This document shows positions 44,066-52,804 of a stretch of 64,000 bases of DNA, piece by piece. A program made the position numbers and the translations under genes. The notes under the pieces were generated by a model. The model saw nothing but the letters and a program-made list of their open reading frames with translations. It made no database searches and was not told the origin of the DNA. Origin of the DNA: an uncultured Desulfobulbaceae bacterium (GTDB lineage: Bacteria > Desulfobacterota > Desulfobulbia > Desulfobulbales > BM004); assembly GCA_947259115.1 (NCBI GenBank), contig CAMYKS010000034.1:1-64000 (forward strand), in the 5' to 3' direction. The stretch's first letter is position 1. The number at the start of each line of letters is the position of its first letter.

Positions 44066-45772
44066 ATGCTGTTTTCTTTAAATACGATTAACAAAAAAAT
44101 ACTTATTCCGGTCCTTTCCCTGGCATTTATTTTACTCATCGGGCTTGGGGTCTTCATGACCCAGAGCAACCGGTCCACCATGCGGTCCATGATGGAGTCC
44201 AAGGGTGACGGCATTGCCGATATTTTTGCTAAGTTCAGCACCGATTACTTTGCTTTTTTTGATTTTCAGGATTTTGAAAATATTGTCATGGCAATGGAGG
44301 CGGACCCGGACATCGACCATGCTGCATTTTATAACAGTGACTGGGAACCCCTGACGCATGTGGAGGAGAAATCTGAGGACTTTTCTGATCTCATGCTGGT
44401 TCAAAGAGAGATCAGGGATAAGGATGGCAATATCCTGGGATACATGAAGATCGCCTTCAAGACAGACAGGCTGGAAAAAAATATGAGAAAAAACATCATC
44501 CTGGTGACGGGGAGTCTCCTTGTCGCCCTTTTTCTTTTTTCCATCGGCATGTTTGTTTTGATCAGAAAGCTCATCACCACTCCAATAGGCAGGACCAAGC
44601 AGATGATTCAGGCCCTTGAAAGGGGGCACCTCGGCACCCGGCTCAACATGACGCAACTGGATGAGATAGGGCAGATGGCAAGAAGTATGGATTCTTTTTC
44701 CGAAAGTCTTGAGTATGATGTTGTCGGCTCCCTTGAAAAAATGGCTGCAGGCAACCTGACCTTTTCAGTGATTCCTAAAGATGATCATGATGTCATCCGC
44801 GGCGTCCTGGTCAAGACCGGCAATGATTTAAATGTCGTGTTGGAACAAATCGATGTGGCTGCCGACCAGATAGCATCCGGGGCCGGCCAGGTTACGGATT
44901 CGAGCCACTCCTTGTCACAGGGGGCCACGCAACAGGCGACCTCGCTGGAAGAGATCTCCAGTTCCCTGATGCAGATGGCATCCCAGACCAGGACCAATGC
45001 TGAAAATGCCAACCAGGCAAATGATCTTGCGGTGCAGGCGCGGGAAGCGGCCAAGCAGGGAAATGTGCAAATGCAGGATATGGTTACTGCCATGGCCGAG
45101 ATCAATGATGCCGGCCAGAGTATTTCCAAAATAATTAAAGTTATTGACGAAATAGCGTTTCAGACCAACCTGCTGGCCTTGAATGCTGCGGTGGAAGCTG
45201 CCAGAGCAGGCAAGCACGGCAAGGGTTTTGCCGTGGTGGCTGAGGAGGTAAGAAGCCTGGCGGCACGAAGCGCCAAGGCTGCCAAGGAAACAGCGGCATT
45301 GATAGAAGGATCGGTGCAGAAGGTTGCAAACGGCAGCGAGATAGCCAACCAGACAGCCCAGGCCCTGGACAGTATCGGTCAGGGAATTATCCATGTAAGC
45401 GAACTTATTAGTGATATTGCCACAGCCTCAAATGAGCAGGCGGAAGGCATAGCCATGGTCAACAAGGGTCTTGACCAGATCGATCAGGTAACGCAGCAAA
45501 ACACCGCCCTGGCTGAGGAATCTGCAGCGGCAGCTCAGGAGCTTGCGGGCCAGGCAGCCCAGCTGCAGGAAATGCTGTCCCGCTTCACCTTAAAAAGAGA
45601 AAGAATGAGTAAAAGACAAGGAGTTCCGGAAGTCTTCCAGAGGCAACTTCCGGAATCCTCACAGGGATACCCCTTTGGAGATGAACCTGAAGAGGAAACA
45701 AATACTGAGGAAGAATCTAAGGATTTTGACAGGGTAATTGCCTTTGATGACACAGAGTTCGGCAAGTACTGA
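44066..45772 (+). CDS. Methyl-accepting chemotaxis protein
   Basis: About 568 residues. AGGAG at 44054-44058 favours ATG 44066 over ATG 44060. A first membrane segment lies near 12-32, a small periplasmic domain spans 35-145, a second membrane segment follows ([20 protein letters not shown]), then HAMP and the long signalling hairpin with tip [23 protein letters not shown]. The tail ends DDTEFGKY, possibly a CheR/CheB tether. It starts 82 bases after the surface cytochrome and may sense redox state or terminal acceptors (inference). Confidence 0.92.
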   Translation: MLFSLNTINKKILIPVLSLAFILLIGLGVFMTQSNRSTMRSMMESKGDGIADIFAKFSTDYFAFFDFQDFENIVMAMEADPDIDHAAFYNSDWEPLTHVEEKSEDFSDLMLVQREIRDKDGNILGYMKIAFKTDRLEKNMRKNIILVTGSLLVALFLFSIGMFVLIRKLITTPIGRTKQMIQALERGHLGTRLNMTQLDEIGQMARSMDSFSESLEYDVVGSLEKMAAGNLTFSVIPKDDHDVIRGVLVKTGNDLNVVLEQIDVAADQIASGAGQVTDSSHSLSQGATQQATSLEEISSSLMQMASQTRTNAENANQANDLAVQAREAAKQGNVQMQDMVTAMAEINDAGQSISKIIKVIDEIAFQTNLLALNAAVEAARAGKHGKGFAVVAEEVRSLAARSAKAAKETAALIEGSVQKVANGSEIANQTAQALDSIGQGIIHVSELISDIATASNEQAEGIAMVNKGLDQIDQVTQQNTALAEESAAAAQELAGQAAQLQEMLSRFTLKRERMSKRQGVPEVFQRQLPESSQGYPFGDEPEEETNTEEESKDFDRVIAFDDTEFGKY

Positions 45773-46532
45773 TAGTGTTTGATATTTAGAGCTTGCGTTC
45801 CCGGCAGGTTCCACATTCCCAAGGATTTGCAGCTGGCCCGCTCTTCCCGATGGTGCTGAAATGGCACTATGGAATGGAGCCTGGGGTTATCTTTCCAAAC
45901 TCCTTGATTTTAATACCATCAAGCTGCACCTTGATAGCATTATACAGTATCGTTTTAGGATCAAACAATACCGTCTGTAGTTAAAGTACCTAGTGATTGA
46001 GGGAATTATTGGCAACAGCTTTTATATGTAAGTGAATCCCAAAAATCTATGTGGCCTTATGAAAATATTTCTTTTTTCAGGTATGCTGACCAGTGTTGGG
46101 AGAAGACTGCAGCAACTATTTACTGCCAGTCTCCCTGAATATCATGTCGAAATTTTTTAACTCTCCACAGCAGGTACACAAAGCATTGCAAGCGCCCGGT
46201 TATAAACCTGGTATAGTAATTTTCCTGATAGCAGCTATAACAGAATGAAAAGTATTCATCTCCATGAAACATATAATGCTGAACACCGGGATAATCCTTG
46301 TTCTTCCAGATGGAGACAGGGAAACTCATGCCAGGCCCCATAAATTGTTCCCCCGGTTAATCATTTATCATGGCAGCGATTTTTCAGCAATCTGAGCTGT
46401 TCTTGATAAAAGGTCAAAAGTTTGGGCCAGCCGGGGGATAGTGGGGATAGTAATGTATAAGGGGAATATGAGGGTTAAAGAGACGAATATTTTTGAGAAA
46501 TAGAATTGAAAAATATTTAATAGGGGGGAGCA
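45773..46532. other. Long intergenic region, possible decayed sequence
   Basis: 760 bases between the chemoreceptor and the CheY-like gene. A minus-strand frame around 45790-45970 contains WECGTCRERKL but is interrupted by a stop and has no start, so it may be a decayed gene. A possible small gene at 46120-46341 is listed separately. No repeat or RNA gene was recognised. Confidence 0.5.
46120..46341 (-). CDS. Possible small protein, unknown
   Basis: 73 residues, starting at ATG 46341 with a GGGGGAAC Shine-Dalgarno about 7 bases before it. Rich in aromatic residues with two cysteines spaced CYSC and no signal peptide. No family recognised. It is the only frame in this gap with both a start and a ribosome-binding site, but it could be chance. 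Confidence 0.25.
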   Translation of the reverse strand: MGPGMSFPVSIWKNKDYPGVQHYMFHGDEYFSFCYSCYQENYYTRFITGRLQCFVYLLWRVKKFRHDIQGDWQ

Positions 46533-46901
46533 ATGGCACGTATACTGGTAATTGATGATGACTTGCAGCTCCGCAAGCTGTTATGCAAAATATTAAAAGA
46601 TAATCAGGATCATGAAGTGTATGATGCTGCAAATGGCAGACAAGGGCTGGAATTGATCGGGCAACAGTCCATTGACCTGGTTGTCACGGATATTTTTATG
46701 CCCCAGGAGGACGGTCTTGGAATAATTATGGAGATTCACGATAATTTTCCAGAAATTAAAATAATTGCTATCTCCGGCGGCGGAAACATTGAGGATATGG
46801 ACTTCTTGAAACTGGCTTCCCATCTTGGGGCCCAGAAAGTGTTTCAAAAACCACTCGATAATGCAGCTTTTCTGGCAACTGTGAAAGAAATGCTGCAATA
46901 A
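46533..46901 (+). CDS. Stand-alone response-regulator receiver domain (CheY-like)
   Basis: 122 residues, a single REC domain. The acidic pocket is VIDDDL, the phospho-acceptor Asp lies in LVVTDIFMP (about 54), the Ser in IAISGGG, and the Lys in VFQKPL. There is no output domain. GGGGGGAG lies upstream of ATG 46533. It probably takes phosphate from a neighbouring kinase such as the hybrid kinase 345 bases downstream. Several GGG/IAISGG residues in the alpha4 region are typical of deltaproteobacterial receivers. Confidence 0.88.
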   Translation: MARILVIDDDLQLRKLLCKILKDNQDHEVYDAANGRQGLELIGQQSIDLVVTDIFMPQEDGLGIIMEIHDNFPEIKIIAISGGGNIEDMDFLKLASHLGAQKVFQKPLDNAAFLATVKEMLQ

Positions 46902-47245
46902 AGTTACTGTGCAAAATTACAAGAAAATCGTACCACGACAATGTATGCAACTTATTTTTCTGTTATGTAAAATTATGAGGTGCGATGCTTCCCGGTGCTG
47001 GTACAATAATGAACTCAATTCTTCAGATTACTCCACTTAATTACGAAACCCGCAGACAGATGGAATGTGACGGTAAACCAAGGTAAAATCAGGCATCATA
47101 AACCGAATAATCTTGCGGCAGCAAAACCCCCACTCAGTCCGGCCAGTATTAGCAAGACGGGCAGATTTTTACATCCTGCCACTCCATGGGTAGGGGAAAA
47201 GGTACAAGGGCAATTATAGCTCACTTTAATGTATAAAGATCCAAT
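46902..47245. other. Intergenic region, nothing recognised
   Basis: 344 bases between the receiver gene and the hybrid kinase. No long frame, hairpin or repeat stands out. Confidence 0.5.
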
Positions 47246-49438
47246 ATGTTTGACAAATTATATCAAAAAATAATTTTCCTCAGTCCCTGGCACCTCATCT
47301 GGATAGCGATTCTGTTTTCGGAGCTTTTTACACTTATTTTAAATTTTACAGTTACTCCTTTAATTCTTGGACACATCTCTACTGATGTTATAATTATCGG
47401 GGCTGTAGATTCCTTCATAGTTTCATTAATCGTAGGTTTCATCATGATATATTTTCTCCACAAAATACGGCATGACAGAATTATCAATGAGGAACTCAGG
47501 CTGGAAGTGGAAACCAGGAAGAAAGTTGAAGAGGATCTGCGAAAAGCTAAAACAGATTGGGAGGACACCTTCAATACAATTAATGATGCCATAACCATCC
47601 ATGATAATGACTTTAATATCATTCTTTCCAATAAGGCGGCAGAGGACCTGCTGGGGCATTCCATGGAGGAAATTCTGTCGCAGAAATGCTATGAGTCCTA
47701 TCACGGTACGGAGTGTCCACCTGACGGCTGCCCAAGCTGCCGTGCACTCCAAAGCGGCGAGGCCTCAAACACCGAGGTGTATGAACCCAGTCTGGGTAAA
47801 TTCATTGAAATCAAGGCAATGCCCCGCTTTGATGAAAATGCAAACCCAATCGGCATTGTCCATGTGGTGCGTGATATTTCCAGCCGCAAGAACGCCGAAG
47901 AAAGCCTGATCAAGGCAAATAACAGAACCCGTGAGATCCTTGAGAAATCACCCTATGGAATTTATGTGGTCAACAGTAAAGGTACCATTGAATACATAAA
48001 CCAGGCAATGGAGGTCATCAGCGGCGTCAGTTATGAACAATTCGTTCACAAGATAAATGTATTTACGCTGCCGAGCTACCAGGAAATCGGCCTGTCAGTG
48101 AAAATTATGAAAGCCGTTGGCGGAGAGTCTTTTTTTCTCGGTCCCGTCAAGTATACCTCCTACATCAGTAGAAAATATACAATTAGAAATTTCACCGGTA
48201 TTCCCATTGAAGAAGATGGTGAGAAAAAGGCATTGGTTTTTGTCGATGACGTAACGGACCGGGAAAATGCCAAGGAAGTGCAGCAAAAGTTGAGGGAGCA
48301 ATTAATCCAGGCTCAGAAAATGGAATCAATCGGTCGGCTGGCAGGCGGCGTGGCCCATGATTTTAACAATATCCTGTCAGTCATAATAGGCTACAGCGAT
48401 TTGATCATGCACAAGCTGCCCAAAAATAGTGAAGAGTGGGAAGAGCTGCAGATAATCAATGAGTCCGGAAAGAAGGCGGCAGGTCTTACCCGGCAGCTTC
48501 TGGCATTCAGCCGGAAACAGGTTCTTGAGATGAAGGTGGCGAACCTGAATGCCATAGTGCAGGATATGAGTAAACTGCTGAGCCGCATGATCGGTGAAGA
48601 TGTTGCCCTTGTTTTCAATATCAGTAATCGTACCAGGAATGTCCTGGCTGACCCGAGCCAGATCGAACAGATTTTGATGAATCTTGCTGTTAATTCCAGG
48701 GATGCCATGCAAGAGGGCGGAACCTTCACTATTGGGGTTTCCGATGTGGAACTGGACGAAGAATTTGTGCAAGCGCATCAGGGGGCAATGCCAGGTTCGT
48801 TTGTCAAGCTCAGCACCACTGATACAGGCATGGGAGTGTTGCCCGAGGAGCAGGAGAGAATTTTTGAGCCGTTCTATACCACCAAGGAGATCGGCAAGGG
48901 GACCGGCCTGGGGTTGGCAACCGTGTACGGGATTGTTAAGCAGCATAACGGATTCATTTACATAAGCAGCCAGATAAACAAAGGTACAACCTTTGATATT
49001 TACCTGCCGATTGTGATGTCCCCTCAAATAACTGAAGCCGAGGAAAGTGCTTTCAACGTCCTAAAAAGGTCGGAAACTATACTGGTGGCAGAGGATGAAC
49101 CTTCAATCCGCCTACTGATATCTTCAATTCTAAAACCCCTGGGATTTCATATTCTTGAGGCCGGAAACGGTGCTGAAGCTCTGGAGATAAGCGAGGGACA
49201 CGAGGGACAAATTGACGTGCTTTTAACCGATGTGGTAATGCCGCTAATGAATGGCCATGAACTGGCTGAAAAACTAACGCAAAACAGGCCCGCAACAAAA
49301 GTGATATATATGTCAGGTTACACCGATGATGTCATTGCAAAACATGGTGTTCTGGAGCCGGGAATAGCTTTTATCCAGAAGCCGATAACCACAAGGAATA
49401 TAGTTGAAAAACTCCAGGAATGCTTAGAAACTATCTAG
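47246..49438 (+). CDS. Hybrid sensor histidine kinase with PAS domains and receiver
   Basis: 730 residues. Two N-terminal membrane segments (about 15-36 and 48-72) are joined by a short loop. Then come a PAS domain (about 105-215) containing CYESYHGTECPPDGCPSC with four cysteines, a second PAS (about 225-345), HisKA with the phospho-acceptor in GVAHDFNNILSV, HATPase with FEPFYTTKEIGKGTGLGLAT, and a C-terminal receiver from about 610 (VAEDEPSIR, TDVVMP, IQKPI). The cysteine-rich PAS loop might bind a metal or cofactor and sense redox. Confidence 0.9.
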   Translation: MFDKLYQKIIFLSPWHLIWIAILFSELFTLILNFTVTPLILGHISTDVIIIGAVDSFIVSLIVGFIMIYFLHKIRHDRIINEELRLEVETRKKVEEDLRKAKTDWEDTFNTINDAITIHDNDFNIILSNKAAEDLLGHSMEEILSQKCYESYHGTECPPDGCPSCRALQSGEASNTEVYEPSLGKFIEIKAMPRFDENANPIGIVHVVRDISSRKNAEESLIKANNRTREILEKSPYGIYVVNSKGTIEYINQAMEVISGVSYEQFVHKINVFTLPSYQEIGLSVKIMKAVGGESFFLGPVKYTSYISRKYTIRNFTGIPIEEDGEKKALVFVDDVTDRENAKEVQQKLREQLIQAQKMESIGRLAGGVAHDFNNILSVIIGYSDLIMHKLPKNSEEWEELQIINESGKKAAGLTRQLLAFSRKQVLEMKVANLNAIVQDMSKLLSRMIGEDVALVFNISNRTRNVLADPSQIEQILMNLAVNSRDAMQEGGTFTIGVSDVELDEEFVQAHQGAMPGSFVKLSTTDTGMGVLPEEQERIFEPFYTTKEIGKGTGLGLATVYGIVKQHNGFIYISSQINKGTTFDIYLPIVMSPQITEAEESAFNVLKRSETILVAEDEPSIRLLISSILKPLGFHILEAGNGAEALEISEGHEGQIDVLLTDVVMPLMNGHELAEKLTQNRPATKVIYMSGYTDDVIAKHGVLEPGIAFIQKPITTRNIVEKLQECLETI

Positions 49439-49805
49439 CCCGGGGTCACTTTATTTCTGGAACTTCTTGCTTCCCCACACCTCTCGTATAATCCTCAACT
49501 GCAACACAAATTCCTTTCTGCGGCCCGTGATTCGGAGCCGGATAAAATTGTTATTTCCCCTTGACTCACCAATAATAACGGAGTTATAGTTTCGACATTT
49601 TGTAAATGAATGGGCATTCATTTGAGATGTGTTTTGTGGTGCATGGGCGCACTGTAACGTTTTGACTTGTAAAAGAATCAATGATTCTAGGCGCGGGCGT
49701 TGTGCTTTTATAATGTCCGGTTTAATGGCTTTTGCACTGCCAGCCGGGCATGGTGCATATGGCATGATGTATTGAACAAAAAAAATAATAAAGTGGAGGG
49801 AATTT
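49439..49805. promoter_or_regulatory. Regulatory region of the carbonic anhydrase gene, two palindromes
   Basis: 367 bases. Perfect inverted repeats are AATGAATG/CATTCATT at 49605-49622 and AGAATCA/TGATTCT at 49674-49688, about 120-200 bases before the ATG. They look like operators for dimeric regulators; no regulator gene adjoins them. No clear promoter boxes. Confidence 0.4.
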
Positions 49806-50585
49806 ATGAAGTCAATAACAGTAGCTTTGTTGGCGAGCATAGCATTGGTTGGAAACGTGTACGCCAGTGAAAAGAAGCATGATGTCGCCAAGGAGGAAAA
49901 CAAATGTATTGGAGCAGGCCCACAGTCGCCGCGTGATATTGATAATTTGGCTGGCAGCAATCCCATTATATTTGAGAAGGCTCCTGCATTTGCAGATATG
50001 AATCTGTGTAACGTTCATTTTCATCGAAACGCGGAGCACAAAGCAGCGGCGTACTCGACATATGTGGAAGACGGCGATGCTTCGGGTTGGGCCTGCCAGG
50101 AACCTGCTGCCAATCGTCTTGAAATGAAACACGCCGAGTATAAAGGATGCGAGGGCATAGCTCCTGGGGACACCATTGAGGTTCATTGGGTGCACACAAC
50201 CTGTGATACTGAGACCGATGGTGTTACACCCATGGGAGGAGGTCTAAGTGCCTGCCTTACAACCTCATGCTCAAATCCCCAATTACGGGTTGCGGCCCAG
50301 GTTTTTGTTCTGCAAAAAAATGGTAAATTGAAATTTTCCGATTCCGGCCCGACCAGCCCCCACGACCCAACTGTTGTGTATACGGGCGCCACGACCGGAA
50401 CCAGCTATAGCAATACTCACTGCTCTCCGTTCCAGGTGACCTGGGACGTGAAAAGTACCTGTGATACCCTTGATATTGATGACTTCAGCAAGTGGTGCAG
50501 CAATAATAAATATAATGATAACCATGCCCATGGAGTTAGGGTACTTGTGACACCAGAGGCCTTGCTCAGTAAAATACCAAAGTAA
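49806..50585 (+). CDS. Exported delta-class-like carbonic anhydrase
   Basis: 259 residues with an N-terminal signal (MKSITVALLASIALVGNVYA). The region CNVHFHRNAEHKAA near 74-87 and the following WVHTTC supply closely spaced His and Glu residues of the kind that hold zinc in the bacterial delta-class carbonic anhydrase family as I recall it. There are about ten cysteines, fitting disulfides in the periplasm. It would interconvert CO2 and bicarbonate. AGTGGAGGGAA lies before ATG 49806. Followed by a strong hairpin at 50609-50637, so it is likely monocistronic. Family call from memory. Confidence 0.68.
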   Translation: MKSITVALLASIALVGNVYASEKKHDVAKEENKCIGAGPQSPRDIDNLAGSNPIIFEKAPAFADMNLCNVHFHRNAEHKAAAYSTYVEDGDASGWACQEPAANRLEMKHAEYKGCEGIAPGDTIEVHWVHTTCDTETDGVTPMGGGLSACLTTSCSNPQLRVAAQVFVLQKNGKLKFSDSGPTSPHDPTVVYTGATTGTSYSNTHCSPFQVTWDVKSTCDTLDIDDFSKWCSNNKYNDNHAHGVRVLVTPEALLSKIPK

Positions 50586-50608
50586 AGAGTGCAAAGGTTC
50601 TAATTACG

Positions 50609-50637
50609 GCCGGGGGTGTCTGCCCTCACCTCCGGCC
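50609..50637 (+). terminator. Hairpin after the carbonic anhydrase gene
   Basis: GGCCGG and GGTG pair with CACC and CCGGCC around a short loop, 24 bases after the stop codon. The following T-run is poor, so it may be factor-assisted. Confidence 0.5.
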
Positions 50638-50788
50638 AGTTTGGGTATTACTCCTACTCCTTTCCATATAGTCATAATGATAATGATACCTTAGTTGTGC
50701 AGTCCTTGCTGTTTTAAGAGCAAGGCTTCCCAGCCATCAGCAGACAATTCATGCAGAAGGCGTCAGCCATTCTTTTAAACAACTCCGC

Positions 50789-51051
50789 TAACCCGCATTT
50801 TTCACGAGTCGATACGCCGGATAGACAAAGTGTAAGTCGTTTGAGCTATACTTTAGTATGCGAAACGCCTTACACTGCAGCCTATACGGATGTATCGGCT
50901 TGCCCGAAGGGTGAACAGTTTTGAAAAAAATCTATTCAGTCACTTGGTACAAACTGTAACCGAACAAATACACTAGAAATATAAAATTTAAATCACAAAA
51001 ACAGATAGTTAAACTTATTTTTCAAAACTGTTCATGAAATATTCGGGCTAA
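50789..51051. mobile_element. Non-autonomous 263-bp element, intact copy 2
   Basis: Starts TAACCCGCATTTTTCACGA and ends with the imperfect inverse (15 of 19 positions pair). It encodes no protein. It aligns with both halves of the copy at 16501-17076 and shows the uninterrupted sequence at the point where that copy carries a 307-bp insertion. Confidence 0.8.
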
Positions 51052-51270
51052 TCCTTTCTTCTTACGCCAGGAGGATTCAGAGATTTTAGCATCTGTGACA
51101 ACTACATTTTTCAATAAATCAAAGCGTAATAGGAAAGTGACATACAGGCAATAAAACCTGGCAGAATTTTTCATGAAATATGCAGACCAATCCTGCAAGC
51201 AGAGCCTAACTGACAAGACTCCTTGCTTTGATGCTGATTGCAAGTTTCATGGCATACGGATTGATACAGG

Positions 51271-52611
51271 TTAGCTGCGGAAGAGTTTTCTGACCGTTGA
51301 AAGGATATAGCGGGTAAGGCTTTTTCTGCGTAAAAGGAAATCTGCCTGGGCATCGGTGACTTCCTTGCCGGTCTGATCCCGGAAGGAGGAAGACTTCATG
51401 ATGGCAAATATTTGCGACGGATAGACGCTTCTATGCCCGGTCATAAGGAAGCTGGTGACACAGGCCACTGCTGCATAGGGTGCTATCTGTGCCCCAAAAA
51501 GTTCCACGGCCAGGATTGATGCGGCAATGGGTGTATTGGCTGCTCCTGCCAGAAGCGCCACCATGCCGATTGCAGCGAAAGTCGCAGGGTCAACTCCAAG
51601 TATCGCGGCCAGCAGGCTGCCAAATGTGGCGCCGATAAAAAAGATAGGGGTGACCATGCCGCCGCTGCCGCCAAAAGTGAGGGTAATGCAGGTAAAGATA
51701 ATTTTTGCTGCAAAGGCGTACCACACCACTTTGGCACCTGCAAGTGTTGCCTCAATGGTATCAAGTCCAAGCCCCAGGTAGTCGGTGGAAAGAATAAGGG
51801 TTAAAAGGATGAGGACTGTACCGCCAAGAAGTCCCTTCAGCGGTGTCCACCAGGGGATTTTTACAGATAGACGCTGGAACAGATTCAATGTTTCGATGAG
51901 AAGCAGAGAGCAGATACCAAAAAAAATTCCGGCCAGAAGAACTTTAATGAAAAAAAGTTCAGTAAATGCAGGCACAAAATCTATCTGGTGATAAAAGTAG
52001 GAAACCCCCAGGGCTGAGGAAACCTGATATCCCATAACCCCGGCAATAAAAGTCGGGAGCAGCACATCATACATGATGCCTCCGACGAACAGAACTTCAA
52101 TGCCGAAAATTGCGCCAGCGATAGGTGTGCCGAACACAGAGGCAAAGCCGGCACTGATGCCGCAGATTACCAGTTTCTTGCGGTCTGCTTTATCAAAATG
52201 CAGCAGGGTGCCGATTGTTGAGGCCAACCCCCCTCCTATCTGGGCACAGGGCCCCTCCTTGCCGGCCGAACCACCGCAGGCCAGGGTGATAACTGTCGTT
52301 ATCAACTTTATGGGAACCACAATTGCCTTGATGTAGCCGTCATGGCGATGTACAGCTTCAATTACCCTTTCGGTTCCATGGCCCTCTGCCTCGGGAGCAA
52401 GGTATTTTGTGATAAAGGAACTTGAGGCCAGGGCCAAGGGCAGAAGGAAGAAATAGTAAGAGTGTTCACCAAGCTGTGTCGTACTCCAGTCCAGGGAGAC
52501 CAGGAAAATTGAAGTTGAAGCGCCCACAACCACTCCAATCAGGCTTGCCACGATAAACCACTTGAAGATGCTGATCAAAAGTATGGATTCTTCTGTAATG
52601 GATTTTTTCAT
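51271..52611 (-). CDS. CLC-family chloride channel/transporter
   Basis: 446 residues with about ten or more membrane helices. CGGSAGKEGPCAQIG carries the gating/proton Glu of CLC proteins (GKEGP), and the later GSGGMVTPIFFIGATFG resembles the GxFxP ion-binding segment. The C-terminus (after ~400) is soluble but lacks CBS domains. It could be an H+/Cl- or fluoride-type exchanger; the selectivity segment near the N-terminus does not decide it. A second, larger CLC gene on the same strand lies 193 bases away. Confidence 0.88.
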   Translation of the reverse strand: MKKSITEESILLISIFKWFIVASLIGVVVGASTSIFLVSLDWSTTQLGEHSYYFFLLPLALASSSFITKYLAPEAEGHGTERVIEAVHRHDGYIKAIVVPIKLITTVITLACGGSAGKEGPCAQIGGGLASTIGTLLHFDKADRKKLVICGISAGFASVFGTPIAGAIFGIEVLFVGGIMYDVLLPTFIAGVMGYQVSSALGVSYFYHQIDFVPAFTELFFIKVLLAGIFFGICSLLLIETLNLFQRLSVKIPWWTPLKGLLGGTVLILLTLILSTDYLGLGLDTIEATLAGAKVVWYAFAAKIIFTCITLTFGGSGGMVTPIFFIGATFGSLLAAILGVDPATFAAIGMVALLAGAANTPIAASILAVELFGAQIAPYAAVACVTSFLMTGHRSVYPSQIFAIMKSSSFRDQTGKEVTDAQADFLLRRKSLTRYILSTVRKLFRS

Positions 52612-52804
52612 TTCCCGGATTGGCTATAGATTTTCTTGGCTTTTTCTCCAATGTATTCATAATACCCAAAATGGCTTTTAATTCAATGTCATTTGCGCCA
52701 GGTATTTTCTTGATGCATTCAGGTGTCAGGCGGACATGCGGGTTTTGCAGGATGTGGTAGTGGAGTAAGGTGCCATTGGCATGGGTGAAGTATATTTAGG
52801 AGCC

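Larger units (their letters stand above)
50586..51270. other. Intergenic region with terminator-like hairpin and repeat element
   Basis: 685 bases between the convergent carbonic anhydrase and CLC genes. It holds the hairpin and the 263-bp element listed separately. The stretch 51052-51270 contains a further TTTTTCATGAAATATGC fragment resembling the element's right end. Confidence 0.6.

Noticed and set aside
45790-45970. Minus-strand coding-like stretch with WECGTCRERKL after an in-frame TAG
   Set aside because: A pyrrolysine or recoding reading was considered, but there is no start codon, no family match and the frame is short; more likely a decayed or chance sequence.
49451-49966. 171-codon minus-strand open frame upstream of the carbonic anhydrase
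   Set aside because: Its start lies inside the carbonic anhydrase gene and there is no matching family or ribosome-binding site.
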